Shown: positions 44,304 through 45,957 of the stretch, in pieces
How the letters are laid out: each line of letters starts with the position of its first letter
Position numbering within the stretch: position 1 is the first letter of the stretch
Assembly: GCA_002316235.1 (NCBI GenBank)
Contig: DCDD01000204.1
Coordinates: 1-45,957 of the forward strand
Length of the DNA: 45,957 nt
Direction: 5' to 3'
Origin: Bacteroidales bacterium UBA1064
GTDB taxonomy: Bacteria; Bacteroidota; Bacteroidia; Bacteroidales; Tenuifilaceae
The notes under the pieces: generated by a model
Seen by the model: the letters and a program-made list of their open reading frames with translations, nothing else
Databases searched by the model: none
Told to the model about the DNA's origin: nothing
Position numbers and translations under genes: made by a program

Positions 44304-45758
44304 ATGAGAAGGTTTATTGCCAGAAATAAAATTACACTCTTTACCCTCTGCATTTCGGGTATGCTCCTTTGCACCTATAATTCAGCCCATGCACAGGATG
44401 ATGAGGAATACTACAAAAACTTGCTCGATACGGTTGTTGAGGTTATTAACCCCGTTTACAAACCGGTTCTATCATTTGGCGCAGGAATCATGAGTTTTTG
44501 GGGGGACGTTCAAAACCCTGTAACCAACCCTGTTAACGGAAAGTATGGTTTCAAATTTAACGTTTCAACGCTTTTTGGGAAGAACTACTTTAAGGGAAAT
44601 ATTTTTGCGATTTACGGCCAGTTTCAGGGTCAGAACTTTGATATTACCCGTCAGATGCAGCTACAACCATTACCCCTAGACGATATTGGAAATCCCATTT
44701 ATCCAAACTCCTCATTCCAAACCGAGTTCTGGCAGGTTGGCATAACTGCTGAGTATGGTTTCGGTCATCTATTTGGGCTGGTTAAGCGCTTCAAACCATT
44801 TATCGCAGTTGGTGTTTCAACTATGTTTTTTACGCCTAAGGGAAATGTCAGGTATGGGCCTACCGGTGACTTCTACTATGCTTGGTCCGACGGTTCGCTT
44901 CGTGATTTCCCCGAAAATGGTCCTAATGCCTACTTAGCTCAAATAATCAAACTCGATAATAGCTACGAAACAGACCTTTCCAGCGCCGATTTGTACAGAA
45001 TTGGTTCCTACAGCCAGAATACCTTTACCATTCCACTTGACCTGGGTTTCGATTTTTACCTGTCCGACAGGGTTAACTTTAGGGTAGGTGCTACCGTTAA
45101 CTATGCCTTTTCAGATTTGCTGGACAACTATAGCAGCAAAACTGCCAGCACCATGGGCTACCCCAATAAAAACAGCTACAACGATATATTCGCATTCACC
45201 TATTTCAGCATGAACCTCGACCTTTTCTCCGACCCAAAGACCATGCTGGTCGAGAGGGTGTTTGCTGAACTTAGTGGTACATTTGACTACGGGGTTTTCT
45301 TTGCCGATCAGGATGGCGATAATGTGTTGGATAGGTTTGATGCATGTCCCGATACACCTCCAGGAGTGGCCGTGGATTCGCTTGGTTGCCCACCCGATTA
45401 TGACAACGACGGAGTATTCGACTATATGGACGATGAGTCCAGTACCCCTGAGGGAGCAATTGTCAACGAGAGGGGAGTGCAGCTCTCGGCTGATGTGCTT
45501 TCCGATATGTTTAGCAAAAACTCCATGGCAGTGCCCAGAAGTGAGGTTAAGGTTATTCCCCTCGCAAATGTCTGGACACGAAACGCAACCTTTACTCCTG
45601 GTGCAATTCCCGATAAATTCCGCATCGTTGATGCAGATGCTGATGGATATATCTCTTTCCAGGAGCTGCTCAAGGCAATTAACGACTTCTTTGATGAGAA
45701 AAACACCTTTACCCCCGATGAAATTTATGAGCTCAACGAATACTTTTTCTCACAGTAA
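44304..45758 (+). CDS. Outer-membrane protein with TSP3 repeats and C-terminal EF-hand
   Basis: A signal peptide (to AHAQ, residue ~31) is followed by about 290 residues of barrel-like strands (LSFGAGIMSFWGDVQNP, YGFKFNVSTLFGKNYFKG, LDLGFDFYLSDRVNFRVG). Residues ~335-380 carry calcium-binding thrombospondin type 3 motifs (DQDGDNVLDRFDACPDTPPG, then PDYDNDGVFDYMDDE). In many Bacteroidota proteins such repeats lead into an OmpA peptidoglycan-binding domain, but here none follows. The C-terminus carries a canonical EF-hand loop at residues 443-454 (DADADGYISFQE, ligands at positions 1, 3, 5, 7, 9 and 12), with flanking helices reaching the end at 484. Peptidoglycan contact could be supplied by the SPOR-domain neighbour. 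The function is unknown. Confidence 0.8.
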   Translation: MRRFIARNKITLFTLCISGMLLCTYNSAHAQDDEEYYKNLLDTVVEVINPVYKPVLSFGAGIMSFWGDVQNPVTNPVNGKYGFKFNVSTLFGKNYFKGNIFAIYGQFQGQNFDITRQMQLQPLPLDDIGNPIYPNSSFQTEFWQVGITAEYGFGHLFGLVKRFKPFIAVGVSTMFFTPKGNVRYGPTGDFYYAWSDGSLRDFPENGPNAYLAQIIKLDNSYETDLSSADLYRIGSYSQNTFTIPLDLGFDFYLSDRVNFRVGATVNYAFSDLLDNYSSKTASTMGYPNKNSYNDIFAFTYFSMNLDLFSDPKTMLVERVFAELSGTFDYGVFFADQDGDNVLDRFDACPDTPPGVAVDSLGCPPDYDNDGVFDYMDDESSTPEGAIVNERGVQLSADVLSDMFSKNSMAVPRSEVKVIPLANVWTRNATFTPGAIPDKFRIVDADADGYISFQELLKAINDFFDEKNTFTPDEIYELNEYFFSQ

Positions 45759-45834
45759 GCAAAAACCTAAAACCAATTAACCTATAAACCCAAACAACCC
45801 TATATAACCTAACCTAAAACCCTTTTACTACCTG

Positions 45835-45862
45835 CCCTACAGAATTCCTGTAGGGTTTTTTT
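45835..45862 (+). terminator. Rho-independent terminator after the TSP3/EF-hand gene
   Basis: CCCTACAG (45835-45842) pairs with CTGTAGGG (45848-45855) around a five-base loop and runs into seven T residues. It lies about 75 bases past the stop at 45758. The remaining bases to the window edge show no gene that can be supported. Confidence 0.9.
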
Positions 45863-45957
45863 AAACTTCAGGGTGATAAATTTTGTCAGGAACAAGCAAA
45901 TGAAGGTTACGGTATTTTCTGTTGATAAGTCTTTGGTAGATTTTTTGAACAACCCGA

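Noticed and set aside
45262..45780. 172-codon plus-strand frame overlapping the TSP3/EF-hand gene
   Set aside because: It is out of frame with the calcium-binding repeats and EF-hand, which prove the other frame.

Overview
The window looks like chromosome of a Bacteroidota bacterium, most likely class Bacteroidia. It carries a SusC/SusD pair, a SusC-type carboxypeptidase-regulatory plug domain, many Cys-anchored lipoproteins, a two-component-type propeller with Y_Y_Y domain, DUF6089-type barrels, paired OmpH/Skp genes beside bamA and uppS, an Rnf operon in the order rseC-rnfB-C-D-G-E-A, and promoter boxes of the Bacteroidota TAnnTTTG type. No rRNA, tRNA, CRISPR array, integrase or transposase was seen.

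Region 1 (383-11961, +) is a polysaccharide utilization locus: a GH144-type glucoamylase-like lipoprotein, SusC, SusD, an Ig-like/LamG lipoprotein, a strong terminator, a second GH144-type enzyme interrupted by one in-frame TAA, and a GH3 beta-glucosidase. GH144 plus GH3 suggests beta-1,2-glucan as substrate: surface endo-cleavage, SusCD import and periplasmic trimming. No dedicated regulator lies in the window.

Region 2 (12109-18587) holds a leftward metallophosphatase and a rightward Rnf operon for Na+- or H+-coupled ferredoxin:NAD+ oxidoreduction, with an RseC-like protein first. Region 3 (18854-22688) has an O-methyltransferase-like gene, an orphan MacB/LolD-type ABC ATPase and a convergent S9 peptidase.

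Region 4 (22753-28195, -) looks like a signalling island: a propeller/Y_Y_Y/coiled-coil/SpoIIE-phosphatase sensor, a secreted YD-repeat-like protein and a SiaB-type small kinase, but no recognisable SiaC. Region 5 (28326-33894) is housekeeping: manA, udk, a 3'-5' exonuclease, an alpha/beta hydrolase with pdxJ, a CBS protein and NAD kinase.

Region 6 (33978-42728, +) is an envelope-biogenesis cluster: two barrel proteins, uppS, bamA, two ompH/skp paralogs, murI and a TGS-containing uridine kinase-like protein. Region 7 (42912-45758, +) holds two unusual envelope proteins: one with a duplicated domain plus SPOR-like C-terminus, and a barrel protein with thrombospondin type 3 repeats and a C-terminal EF-hand in place of an OmpA domain. 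It ends in a strong terminator.
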